Below are positions 26,781 through 35,165 of a DNA stretch of 64,000 nucleotides, piece after piece. Both the position numbers and the translations under genes were made by a program. This stretch comes from Candidatus Sulfopaludibacter sp. SbA3 (GTDB lineage Bacteria; Acidobacteriota; Terriglobia; 20CM-2-55-15). The stretch lies in contig CAMBFR010000001.1 of the NCBI GenBank assembly GCA_945865815.1, positions 1 through 64,000 on the forward strand. Reading direction: 5' to 3'. A model generated the notes under the pieces. The model was not told the origin of the DNA, did no database searches, and worked only from the letters and a program-made list of their open reading frames with translations. Each line of letters begins with the position of its first letter. Within the stretch, counting starts at the first letter, position 1.

Positions 26781-29039
26781 ATGAAAACGTTATTTAGTCT
26801 TGTAATCATTCTGCTCTGTTTATCTATAGCTCAAGCTCAAGATGTACAGCGTCCGGTAGTCGAGATACCCAAAGTCGAACGTGCTCCGCGGCTGGAAGAA
26901 TTCCTCGAAATGAAACTGCCTCCGGAATGGGAGGGGCGGCTTGCGCATGTATCGGGTTTGCTTCAGCGGCAACCGAGGGACGGGGAGCCGTCAAGCCAGC
27001 GCACCGACGTCTACGTCGGCTACGACGGCGACTTCATTTACGCAGTATTCATCTGCTTCGATACGGATCCGTCCGGAGTGCGCGCGCGAATGAATCCGCG
27101 CGGCATGACCGATGGCGACGACTGGGTGCACATGATGCTGGACACGTTTAACGACCAGCGGCGCGCTTACGTTTTCAGCTCAACGGCTCTGGGTGTGCAA
27201 TGGGACGCGCTGTGGACGGAAGGCCCCGGTGGAGATCCGGCCTTCGACACGCTGTGGTACAGCAAGGGCGCATTGACCGACCAGGGCTTCGTCGCATGGA
27301 TGGCGATTCCTTTCAAGAGCCTCCGGTTTCCGCCGGGTTCGGAGCAGCGGTGGGGAATCATGTTCGGCCGCAGTATACCGCGGCTGAACGAGCAGGCGTT
27401 CTGGCCTGAATATTCGAGCCGTGTTGAAGGCCGGCTGAATCAGGAAGGCACGCTGACCGGTTTGAGAGACATCTCTCCCGGACGCAACATCCAGCTCCTG
27501 CCGTTTACCGGATTCCGGTCTTTTCGCGCGCTGGACCAGCGAGATCCACTCCGTCCACGGTTTGTCAGGGACCGCTCGGCCACGGATGCGGGGCTGGACG
27601 CGAAAATTGTTTTGAAAGGCAGTCTTGTTGCCGACATTGCAGTCAATCCGGACTTCAGCCAGGTGGAGTCGGACGAACCACAGGTGACGACGAATCAGCG
27701 CTTCGAAGTTTTCTTTCCCGAGAAACGTCCTTTCTTCCTGGAAAACGCGAACATCTTCCAGACACCGATAAATCTGGTTTTCACGCGCCGAATCGCCGAG
27801 CCGCAGTTCGGCGGGCGGCTGACCGGAAAGGCAGGAGCATTCACCATAGGCGCCCTTGTGGCGGATGACCAGTCGCCGGGAAAGCGGGTATTGGAAGGCG
27901 ATCCGGCGTTCGACAAGAGAGCGCGATTCGGTATTCTTCGCGTCAGCCGCGATTTTGCGAGTCAATCGAATATCGGAATGATTTTCACGGACCGGAGCTT
28001 CCAATCCACATTCAATCGCGTTGGCGGCGTTGATGCGCGAATCAAGTTGACTCGAACCTGGGTAGCGCAATTGCAGGCCGTGACCAGTACAACGCGTTTC
28101 AATGATGGCGCGCGCCGCTCCGGACCAGCCTATGAAGCCAGGCTTACGCGGGCGGCGCGGCAGTTCAACTTCAATTTGAATTACACCGACCGCAGCGCGG
28201 GATTTTTAACACTGGCGGGATTCAATCCCAGGACCGACATTCGCAATGTCAATACGACCGCAAGTTACGCGTTTCGGCCGGAGGGGAAGTACTGGATTTC
28301 GATGACACCAAGCATCAACGTCAATCGCGTGGTGGCGCGCGACGGCCAGCGGCTGGAAGCGGCGTACATGCCGGGCATCACATGGGAGTTCGCCGGCCAG
28401 ACTTTTCTGGAGGTCTACCACAAGACCGAAGGCGTCGGGCTACGCCCGGGAGAGGCTCGCGTCCGAACGGCGCGGGATTTCAACCGTCACACGGCCGGAG
28501 GCGCATTCAGGACTATGGTCGTCTCACAAATCCAGCTCGATGCGAAACACTATCGGGGCACCGACGTCAACTACACCCCTGCTCCAGGACGGGAACCTTC
28601 GCTGGAAAACTGGGCCAACACCGACGTCGCGATCACCCTGCGCCCAACCCGGCAACTGAGCATCTCAAACCGTTATTTGTTCACGAAGCTTGGCGATCGC
28701 AGGACCGGCGCCACGATCTTCAACGATCATATTGTGCGCTCCCGCTGGAACTTCCAGTTCACACGCGAACTCTCCGTGCGTTTAATCATGCAATACAGTT
28801 CGGTGCTCTCAAATCCACAGTTGACGAGTCTGGAAGCCAGAAAGGGCATCAATACGGATCTTCTGTTCGCTTATCAGGCCAATCCCTGGACGGCGCTATA
28901 CGTCGGTTACAACAGTAATGCGCAAAACATGGAACTGGCGCCGACCGCCACGGGATCCCGGATCGTTCGGACACCCATGGGATTCATCAATGACGCTCAT
29001 CAGTTTTTTGCAAAATTCTCGTATTTAATTCGATTTTGA
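26781..29039 (+). CDS. DUF5916 outer-membrane protein with a CBM9-like N-terminal domain
   Basis: A signal peptide (about residues 1-20, cut after SIAQA) leads into a family 9 carbohydrate-binding-like domain (about 55-215, with TDVYVGYDGDFIYAVFICFD). A DUF5916 beta-barrel follows (about 235-752) with the typical VNPDFSQVESDEPQVTTNQR and FPEKRPFFLENANIF blocks. The protein ends in a barrel strand with terminal Phe. Such proteins are frequent in Acidobacteriota and Bacteroidota and have no assigned role. Binding or export of an envelope substrate is a guess. It has no operon partner, since the next gene is about 65 bases on. Confidence 0.86.
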   Translation: MKTLFSLVIILLCLSIAQAQDVQRPVVEIPKVERAPRLEEFLEMKLPPEWEGRLAHVSGLLQRQPRDGEPSSQRTDVYVGYDGDFIYAVFICFDTDPSGVRARMNPRGMTDGDDWVHMMLDTFNDQRRAYVFSSTALGVQWDALWTEGPGGDPAFDTLWYSKGALTDQGFVAWMAIPFKSLRFPPGSEQRWGIMFGRSIPRLNEQAFWPEYSSRVEGRLNQEGTLTGLRDISPGRNIQLLPFTGFRSFRALDQRDPLRPRFVRDRSATDAGLDAKIVLKGSLVADIAVNPDFSQVESDEPQVTTNQRFEVFFPEKRPFFLENANIFQTPINLVFTRRIAEPQFGGRLTGKAGAFTIGALVADDQSPGKRVLEGDPAFDKRARFGILRVSRDFASQSNIGMIFTDRSFQSTFNRVGGVDARIKLTRTWVAQLQAVTSTTRFNDGARRSGPAYEARLTRAARQFNFNLNYTDRSAGFLTLAGFNPRTDIRNVNTTASYAFRPEGKYWISMTPSINVNRVVARDGQRLEAAYMPGITWEFAGQTFLEVYHKTEGVGLRPGEARVRTARDFNRHTAGGAFRTMVVSQIQLDAKHYRGTDVNYTPAPGREPSLENWANTDVAITLRPTRQLSISNRYLFTKLGDRRTGATIFNDHIVRSRWNFQFTRELSVRLIMQYSSVLSNPQLTSLEARKGINTDLLFAYQANPWTALYVGYNSNAQNMELAPTATGSRIVRTPMGFINDAHQFFAKFSYLIRF

Positions 29040-29105
29040 AAACATTCCCGCCGGGAAAGCGCAAAAACCTGCGTCCTGTCCGTATTCTCGGGCTGAGATA
29101 GATCT

Positions 29106-29471
29106 ATGTTCGGAATGACGCCCAGAAGAGTCCTGATTTGGCTCTGTTTCGCAAGCTTGGTCCACGCGGCCTCACAGTACATTCCTGTCCTGTTCTATGC
29201 GTGGGAGTTTGACGACTTCGTCAGAGATGAGGTCCGGTTTACCCCGGTGCGCGAAAGTATCGAACGAGATCATCTTGCCGATCACATTCTTCAGCAGGCG
29301 CGCCTATACAAGCTGATTCTCGACGATAAGGGCGTTCAGGTTACGAAAACTCGCGACCCCAGGCGAGGAATCCGAGTCCTGGCCGTCGAAGTAGGCTACC
29401 GGGCGCCGGTAGACCTTTACTATTTCGTTCACGAGATTCGATTCCAGGTCCGCGCCTCGACTTTCTATTAG
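29106..29471 (+). CDS. Hypothetical membrane-anchored protein (121 aa)
   Basis: One N-terminal hydrophobic segment or signal peptide (about residues 8-27) precedes a soluble domain with a strand-rich end (VLAVEVGYRAPVDLYYFVHEI). It is faintly like DUF4845-type small proteins, but I cannot assign it with confidence. The stop overlaps the convergent ApbE-family gene by four bases. The role is unknown. Confidence 0.6.
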   Translation: MFGMTPRRVLIWLCFASLVHAASQYIPVLFYAWEFDDFVRDEVRFTPVRESIERDHLADHILQQARLYKLILDDKGVQVTKTRDPRRGIRVLAVEVGYRAPVDLYYFVHEIRFQVRASTFY

Positions 29472-30937
29472 ATCGGTATCTCGATCGCGCCGCCATTGCG
29501 GTGAGCCGCCTTCTCGAGAAACATCCTGGTCCACTCGGATGTGCTCCGAATGTTGAGATCACCGTCACCGGACGGCACAAGAAAAATGGCTGCGACGCCG
29601 TGTTCCTCAGCCCAATGAATACCGGCATCCGGACCCATTACATAGAGAGCCGTGGACAGGATATCGGCAACAACTGCGCGCGGATGCCATACAGAAACAG
29701 ACACATCGGAAACAACAGGAAGGCCTGTGGCGGGATCGAGGAGATGGCCGATGCGCTGGCCGTCACGGTAAACATCACGTTCGGAGCCTCCACTGGTGGA
29801 TATCGATCCGGATGTCAGCCGCACACTCAGCACAGCCTTGTCACGCTCGATGGGATGCGCCAGGTCCACGCTCCAGGCTCGCTGCGAGGGGGGACTACCG
29901 TCGACGATAATCTGTCCTCCCAGGTCTATCAGAAAGGCGGTTGACGCGTTCGCGCGCGCATACTCCAGCACGCGGTCCAGGCCTTCGCCCTTTCCGAACG
30001 CTCCCACATCGATCGTGATATCGCGTTCCTTGATCAGTTGAAGACCCTCCGGATCGAGACGTATGTGCCCGATGCCGGATTGATGCCGCGCCAACCGTAA
30101 CTCCTGAGGTTGCGGAATCCGGCCGCTCCCATGAATGTCCCAGGCGCGGGTAAGCATGCCGATTCCAGGATCAAAGGCGCCCGCGGTTTCCCTGCTCCAG
30201 AAAAGGAGGTCCTCGAAGAGGCGGGCCAGTTGCTTACTAAGAGGAAACGGCATTCCGGCTGGATGTTCATTCAGCCTGCTGAATGCGCTATCGCTTCTCC
30301 AGGTACTCAGCTCCTGTTCCGTCTCTTCGAGGATGCGGATGAAATTCTCCAACTGCTCAAGGCCGGCCCGGCGGTCCGCGTTGTAGGTGGTAAGGCTCGC
30401 CTCTGTGCCCATCAGGTGTACCCGGCGAGTGACTTCAGAATGATCGCCTTGTCCGAAACTGATGCCCAGCAGCGCGCATAGAAACAGGGCCGCTACACCT
30501 GCCGCCTTCACGGCCGCATCCAGGCGAACGCTGATCAATTGGTGAATGATGTACGTCAAAAGAAACAAGCCGGAAGCCACGAGATGCGATACGAGAGCAA
30601 TCTTGTTGATCGTGGAATTCGTGACAACCTGCAACGCGTAGCCCGAAACGACCATCGCAGGGAATGCGACCATCGAGACCAGGCCTGAGCGCCGGTTATA
30701 AGGTGACGGCACGGCAAGCTTCTTCCGAATATGAGAGTTGATCATGAGACCCAGAACGAAAACGAGCACGGGGGCCGTGACAATGTGAGCGCTCAGCATG
30801 GCAGGCTGCAACGGGTGATTCACGACGCTGAATGGGTCATCGGTCTCCATGAAATACTTCATCCAGAGATAGATCAACCCGCTCAAACTGACGACGATCG
30901 TGGAAACGTGTGAAAGCCATCTTTCGGCGGGGCTCAT
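29468..30937 (-). CDS. Membrane-domain / ApbE FAD:protein FMN transferase fusion
   Basis: Residues about 10-160 form four or five membrane segments with histidines in or near helices (His51, His118, His132), resembling DUF4405 cytochrome-b-like domains. Residues about 172-489 are ApbE, the flavin transferase that attaches FMN to a Ser or Thr of extracytosolic proteins. Its motifs DVGAFGKGEG and GHLLDPATGLPV are clear, as is SGSISTSGGSE. The ATGA overlap with the FMN-binding protein gene names the likely target. The membrane part may pass electrons to that protein through haem, which is inferred. The fusion, with 489 residues against about 330 for plain ApbE, is notable. Confidence 0.87.
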   Translation of the reverse strand: MSPAERWLSHVSTIVVSLSGLIYLWMKYFMETDDPFSVVNHPLQPAMLSAHIVTAPVLVFVLGLMINSHIRKKLAVPSPYNRRSGLVSMVAFPAMVVSGYALQVVTNSTINKIALVSHLVASGLFLLTYIIHQLISVRLDAAVKAAGVAALFLCALLGISFGQGDHSEVTRRVHLMGTEASLTTYNADRRAGLEQLENFIRILEETEQELSTWRSDSAFSRLNEHPAGMPFPLSKQLARLFEDLLFWSRETAGAFDPGIGMLTRAWDIHGSGRIPQPQELRLARHQSGIGHIRLDPEGLQLIKERDITIDVGAFGKGEGLDRVLEYARANASTAFLIDLGGQIIVDGSPPSQRAWSVDLAHPIERDKAVLSVRLTSGSISTSGGSERDVYRDGQRIGHLLDPATGLPVVSDVSVSVWHPRAVVADILSTALYVMGPDAGIHWAEEHGVAAIFLVPSGDGDLNIRSTSEWTRMFLEKAAHRNGGAIEIPI

Positions 30938-31485
30938 GGTCTCCTTTCGCCGGCAGTTGCGCCTGTCACAACGCGATCGATCGCCAGGACCCGCCGTACG
31001 GCACGCGCCGTGGCGGCGCCGGTCAGCGTCGCTCCGGCAATCGGCCGGATTCCGCGGTTCAGATTCAGGTCATCATTCAACGGTTTCCCGCTGAACTGCG
31101 CGTACCACGCCGGCGGACCCAGATACTCCGGCGGTTCGAGAAACGCGGTCACCTCGATCCGTTTGACGTCGCCCTTCTCATCCAGGCAAATCAGCAGGCT
31201 CTCTCGTTTCGTTCGGACCACATGAGTATCGACGTAGGCACGGCCCACCACTCTGCCGTCAGCCACAGCGGAATAGAGAGCCACCAAAGCAGTCTCCACC
31301 TCCGTGCCGGCAAGAGCGCTGGCTGCCGCCATTTGATCGTTCCTCAGGAACAGCCTCTCCGCGCGAATCGCCGCGCCGGGATAGACCCTTGCCAACGCTT
31401 CTTCGCGGCTGACCTGTGAAAAGCCGGACACGGAAAAGACCAGCACCAGGCCGAAAGCAAATGCCCAGGTCTTCCGCCAGGTCAT
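30934..31485 (-). CDS. Exported FMN-binding domain protein
   Basis: A signal peptide (MTWRKTWAFAFGLVLVFSVS) precedes an FMN_bind domain like those of NqrC and RnfG. The C-terminal motif AGATLTGAATARAV resembles the S/T-G-A-T site where FMN is esterified to Thr. TAFLEPPEYLGPPAW is typical of the domain. ATG 31485 was chosen over the longer open frame, because the added N-terminal 30 residues lie in the porin gene. It begins four bases after the porin stop and overlaps the ApbE fusion by four bases, so the three form one operon. Confidence 0.86.
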   Translation of the reverse strand: MTWRKTWAFAFGLVLVFSVSGFSQVSREEALARVYPGAAIRAERLFLRNDQMAAASALAGTEVETALVALYSAVADGRVVGRAYVDTHVVRTKRESLLICLDEKGDVKRIEVTAFLEPPEYLGPPAWYAQFSGKPLNDDLNLNRGIRPIAGATLTGAATARAVRRVLAIDRVVTGATAGERRP

Positions 31486-31489
31486 CGCG

Positions 31490-32794
31490 TTAGAACGAGT
31501 AGCCGAGCGCAATATTGAATTGACCGAGTCCGGTATTTGCGGCATTCCTGATCCATTGATAATCCGCCTTAACAACCACGTTCCGGATGGGCTGAAACTG
31601 AAGTCCGGCCGTGTGGTACTTGCGATCCATTGCAGCGTTAGCGGCGAAGCCCGCGGCAGGGCGCTTCTGCGTGTTGAACTTCTCGAACCGATAAAAGGGA
31701 GTCAAAGCGGCTTCGTCACGGGATTGAGAAAGTACGTTGTATCCAATCTGCAAATAACCGCCGTCCATCTGCTCTGCAATCGCGTTGCCGCCGGTGAGGT
31801 TGCGAACCGCATTGAGTGCCGCGGCATCGTCCAGGACGGTACGCGCAAAAAGGCCACGAAAATCCACGCCTCTCATCTGAATCTGCGCATGGAGTTCCCC
31901 AACGGTGGTTTTCACATTGAGCTGCCGGCCGCCCAGGGTGAACTGATCCTGATCTGAGCCGCCGACGTAAAACGATCCACCGACCAGGGCGCCGGGAATT
32001 GGCGTGGCATCAAGCCGTCCCACGAACGCCGCATCGCTGACTCGCGCCCTGGATCCCCTTTGCCGTCCGCCACGCAGCCCGTCGCTGGTGAACCCCGCGG
32101 CGTTCATGCCATTCACGACATAGGCCCGGTAGCTGAATTTTCCGGCGGAACCAACGACCCCGAAACCGTTCTCTCGCCAGGTGGAAGGAATGATGCGGCT
32201 CTCGGTCTCGGTTCGACGCGCGCCCAAGAACGTATTCGGCTCATGAAATTCGTTGGTCAGTCCCATTGGAACAAGCAGGAGGCCACCGCGGACCGTCAGT
32301 GCAGGATGCGCAATGTAGTCGACGTATGCGAATTCCGTCCATATCTCGTTGGCGTGCTCCAATTCGATTTCGGAATTGAACAGAAATTTGTCGTTGAAGC
32401 GGTAACCGAAGTACAGGACTGCGCGCAGAAAATCCAACTGGGCTCCCTGGTTCCTTGTTCGTCCGGCCTGATCCGCAGATGCAAAATTCTCGTACAGCAT
32501 CTCGCCGTAGCCGGCAATCGAGACGCCCCGCTGCTTTCGATAAACTGACGCCGCGGAGAATCCAAGGCCCAGTGCCCGAGCCTGATCCGGAGTGACTTCG
32601 ACTTCGGGTTCCCCGCTTCTCTGCTTCTCAACCTCTTCCGCCAGGACATCTACCTTCCGGCTCAACTCTTCCAATTCGGAAGCCGGGGTTTGCGGAGGCG
32701 CAGCCTGACCCTGGAATGCCCCTACATCGCCACCGTAAAACAGCAAACACGAAACAAACAAACCTGCGGCCCACCTGAACAACAATTTCTTCAT
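31490..32794 (-). CDS. Outer-membrane porin with N-terminal coiled coil
   Basis: A signal peptide (about residues 1-26) precedes a short coiled coil (ELEELSRKVDVLAEEVEKQ, about 41-59), as in phosphate-selective porin O/P-like and SLH-free porins. A beta-barrel then runs to the terminal LGYSF, which ends in the expected Phe. Length is 434 residues. As first gene of the porin/FMN-binding/ApbE operon, it may admit the substrate or hold the redox partner at the outer membrane. The ligand is unknown. A Fur-box-like palindrome lies about 200 bases upstream. Confidence 0.8.
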   Translation of the reverse strand: MKKLLFRWAAGLFVSCLLFYGGDVGAFQGQAAPPQTPASELEELSRKVDVLAEEVEKQRSGEPEVEVTPDQARALGLGFSAASVYRKQRGVSIAGYGEMLYENFASADQAGRTRNQGAQLDFLRAVLYFGYRFNDKFLFNSEIELEHANEIWTEFAYVDYIAHPALTVRGGLLLVPMGLTNEFHEPNTFLGARRTETESRIIPSTWRENGFGVVGSAGKFSYRAYVVNGMNAAGFTSDGLRGGRQRGSRARVSDAAFVGRLDATPIPGALVGGSFYVGGSDQDQFTLGGRQLNVKTTVGELHAQIQMRGVDFRGLFARTVLDDAAALNAVRNLTGGNAIAEQMDGGYLQIGYNVLSQSRDEAALTPFYRFEKFNTQKRPAAGFAANAAMDRKYHTAGLQFQPIRNVVVKADYQWIRNAANTGLGQFNIALGYSF

Positions 32795-32901
32795 GGTTCT
32801 CCCTACTGACTAATGGCAGGGGATGGATTGACGCTCCGCAGAGGAGAAACCTATACTCATGCCGGCGTTTCGAACGGTACCACCCAATTAGGAACGCTCC
32901 G

Positions 32902-32932
32902 GGGATGCGCTGGTCTCAGTCCAGCGCATCCC
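32902..32932. repeat. Perfect 12-bp inverted repeat upstream of the porin operon
   Basis: GGGATGCGCTGG and CCAGCGCATCCC pair perfectly around a seven-base loop (TCTCAGT). No T-run follows on either strand, so it is an operator, mRNA leader structure or repeat and not a terminator. Confidence 0.65.
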
Positions 32933-32991
32933 TTCCCACCACTTACCTTCCTGTTAAAAATCGTCTGACTTTAACTGACTGCAATCTAATT

Positions 32992-33010
32992 GAAATTGAA
33001 AATCAATTTC
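32992..33010. promoter_or_regulatory. Fur-box-like operator
   Basis: GAAATTGAAAATCAATTTC matches the classical 19-base Fur box at 14 positions by my count, and is the centre of a 25-base palindrome (32989-33013). It could control the porin/FMN/ApbE operon, the cyclase gene, or both. No Fur gene is visible in the window. Confidence 0.5.
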
Positions 33011-33130
33011 AATAGAAGATTTTCGCCTTCGAAGGAATCCTTTGTCAATGGGATTTAGCGATATGGGAATCACAAGAGGGCGAACCCATAGACTTCCTCT
33101 TCGGTATACTTCGTCTCGCGTGACGGGAAT

Positions 33131-34180
33131 ATGGCCAAAAAAATACTAGTCGTCGACGACGAAGTCGCGGTTCGGTCCGTGCTCAGGACATTGCTCGAAG
33201 ACGAGGGTTACGAGATATTCGAGAACCGGACGGCGGAAGAAGCATTGCGAACGGCCACTGTGAACGAAATCGACGCGTTTCTCCTGGATATCGACCTTGA
33301 AGGAATGAGCGGAGTCGAACTTTGCAGAGCACTGCGTCTCATGGAGCGATACCGCCTGACTCCGATAATGTTCGTCACCGGTCATGATGAAGGAAGCGCG
33401 CTGGAAAGCGGGTTCAAGGCCGGATGTAACGATTTCCTGAAAAAACCAATTCAAACCGCAGTTCTGCGTGTCCGCCTGAAAGGTCACCTGGAGCGCATGG
33501 AATACATGTCGGAACTCGAAAAGGTGAGGCGGAATCTCAGCCGGTATGTTTCCACGCGTACGAAGGCGGTGGTTGAAACCTATTCCCGAACAGGGGAGCT
33601 GCCGGCGCCTCAGGAAAACGACGTATGCATCTGCTTCACCGATATCCGCGGTTTCACGGCGCTTTCCGAAGAGATGGAGTCCCACGTCCTGTTTTCGATC
33701 CTGAGCAAGTTTCTCGCTGAACAGGTGGACCTTGTGTATCAGTACGAAGGCTATATCGACAAGTTCGGCGGTGACGGAGTGATGGCAATCTTCGATGGTC
33801 CCGGCATGGCGGTGCGGAGTTGTCTGTGTGCATTGCGTGTCATGGAATCAGCGAAGAGGCTGGGCGAAGGAGAAGACGAGCGAGTCCGTCAGATCGGTAT
33901 CGGAATAAATTTGGGCCGGGTGATCATTGGAAACATCGGATCGTCGGAACACTTCGACTATTCCGTGATCGGAAGTTCAGTGAACCTGGCAGCGCGCCTT
34001 TGCGGCGTTGCGGCTCCAATGACGGTGGTAGTTTCCGAGGCCGTGCGCGACGGTGCGCAACACGACCCGAGGCTGCTGTTCCACGATCGCCAGGAGGTCG
34101 CCATTCGTGGATTCAGGCAACCGGTCTCGGTATACAGGCTCTCGCGTCACGAACCGGACGCGGCGCCCGGCACCAGGTAG
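33131..34180 (+). CDS. Response regulator with class III adenylate/guanylate cyclase
   Basis: The receiver domain fills about residues 1-120, with acidic pocket VVDDE, phosphoacceptor Asp53 (LLDID), the Thr of FVTGHD and the Lys of FLKKPI. A helical linker of about 40 residues joins it to the class III cyclase domain (about 160-340). The metal aspartates are Asp171 (FTDIRGFT) and Asp215 (KFGGDGVMAIFDG). Lys211 fits purine binding, and NLAARLC holds the transition-state Asn and Arg. So a two-component signal probably sets cyclic nucleotide levels. No histidine kinase is adjacent. Confidence 0.92.
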   Translation: MAKKILVVDDEVAVRSVLRTLLEDEGYEIFENRTAEEALRTATVNEIDAFLLDIDLEGMSGVELCRALRLMERYRLTPIMFVTGHDEGSALESGFKAGCNDFLKKPIQTAVLRVRLKGHLERMEYMSELEKVRRNLSRYVSTRTKAVVETYSRTGELPAPQENDVCICFTDIRGFTALSEEMESHVLFSILSKFLAEQVDLVYQYEGYIDKFGGDGVMAIFDGPGMAVRSCLCALRVMESAKRLGEGEDERVRQIGIGINLGRVIIGNIGSSEHFDYSVIGSSVNLAARLCGVAAPMTVVVSEAVRDGAQHDPRLLFHDRQEVAIRGFRQPVSVYRLSRHEPDAAPGTR

Positions 34181-34187
34181 ACATACT

Positions 34188-34493
34188 CTAGGCTGCTGAT
34201 CTCCACCACATTTTGAACACCAGGCCCTGGAGTGCGGACACGGCAATTAGAAGCGGATCATCAAGACCATAAACAGTGATGAAGAATGGGGTGACGCGGC
34301 GGATCAGAAGAATCAGTATCATCGCAGCGAAAACGTTGGCGACGAGAAAGACAGCGCTCGTTCCGATACATTCCAGTGCCTCCCCGGTGGCCCGGCGCAG
34401 TGAACCTGTGGCGCCCGCGGCGAACCGGCGGGCGATCAAGCAAGCTGCAATGGAAGTCGCGATCACCAAAACCGCGCCAAATGCGTTGTCCAT
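34188..34493 (-). CDS. Small hypothetical membrane protein (101 aa)
   Basis: Three hydrophobic stretches are seen (about residues 5-25, 43-65 and 73-92), so the protein is probably an inner-membrane protein. No family is recognised. The stop lies seven bases from that of the convergent cyclase gene. It follows the YdcF-like gene by about 14 bases on the same strand and may share its transcript. Confidence 0.55.
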   Translation of the reverse strand: MDNAFGAVLVIATSIAACLIARRFAAGATGSLRRATGEALECIGTSAVFLVANVFAAMILILLIRRVTPFFITVYGLDDPLLIAVSALQGLVFKMWWRSAA

Positions 34494-34507
34494 AACACCT
34501 CCTGATA

Positions 34508-35131
34508 CTAAATGTAGCCCGACAGCCTGTAGTAAATGAGGGCCGCGGATTCCTGTAAGACTCTCGTCATCAGCCAGATCCGGTCCTCAGGAGTGAACAC
34601 TTCTGCCGGATACCGATCCGAAGGCGCGGGCGAAACCTGGAAGCCTGCGCCTTCGAATACGCGCTTCGCTCGAAGCATGTGAAGGGACTCGGTAACCAGC
34701 AAGATATGGATCGCGCGGCGTGGATGCAGTAACCCGGCGATGCGTGTGGATTCCTCACGAGTGGTATTCGCATTCCTTTCAAGAAGGATTGCGTTGGCAG
34801 GAATGCCTATGTCGCGTGCGAGGCGGGCGCGAACCTCAGCTTCGGCGCCGCTGCCTGAAAACACAATCAACGGCGCCAAGCCGCGCTGATAGAGCCGCAT
34901 CCCTTCAAAGGTCCGGCGCAGCGACTCTTCGCCGAGCGTCGACTCCCCGCCCATCCCCGCAGCGAGCACGACAATCGCATCGGCGGAAGCGATTTCGGCG
35001 GCCGGTGACAATCTACGCGCGGCAAGGTTCCAGACAGGAGTGAACGCGGAACCCGCGAAGACGGCAATCACGCCTATGCCCAAGATCCTGGTGAAGCGAT
35101 TCCAGCTCATTTGCGCCATAGCATAAAGCAA
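34508..35131 (-). CDS. YdcF/ElyC family (DUF218) membrane-anchored protein
   Basis: An N-terminal membrane anchor (about residues 12-34) precedes a DUF218 domain with the typical ADAIVVLAAG start, GLAPLIVFSGSG, and the NANTTREESTRIAGLL block near the active-site region. Family members such as ElyC and SanA affect envelope integrity and peptidoglycan at low temperature, and their chemistry is not established. Length is 207 residues. It lies between thrS and the small membrane gene on the same strand. Confidence 0.84.
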   Translation of the reverse strand: MLYAMAQMSWNRFTRILGIGVIAVFAGSAFTPVWNLAARRLSPAAEIASADAIVVLAAGMGGESTLGEESLRRTFEGMRLYQRGLAPLIVFSGSGAEAEVRARLARDIGIPANAILLERNANTTREESTRIAGLLHPRRAIHILLVTESLHMLRAKRVFEGAGFQVSPAPSDRYPAEVFTPEDRIWLMTRVLQESAALIYYRLSGYI

Positions 35132-35165
35132 CGGAACAACGGCGTGGAGAAACTCCGCTCTTTAC

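Larger units (their letters stand above)
32795..33130. other. Divergent intergenic region with hairpin and Fur-box-like palindrome
   Basis: The 336 bases between the porin and the receiver-cyclase gene hold no gene. They contain a perfect hairpin (32902-32932) and an AT-rich palindrome (32989-33013). TATACT lies at 33106-33111, some 20 bases before the cyclase gene. A good Shine-Dalgarno sequence (GGGAGAACC) precedes the porin ATG. Confidence 0.6.

Noticed and set aside
29468-34180. Whole flavin operon plus cyclase considered as a recently acquired island
   Set aside because: Base composition and codon use look like the rest of the window, and no integrase, tRNA or repeat flanks it.
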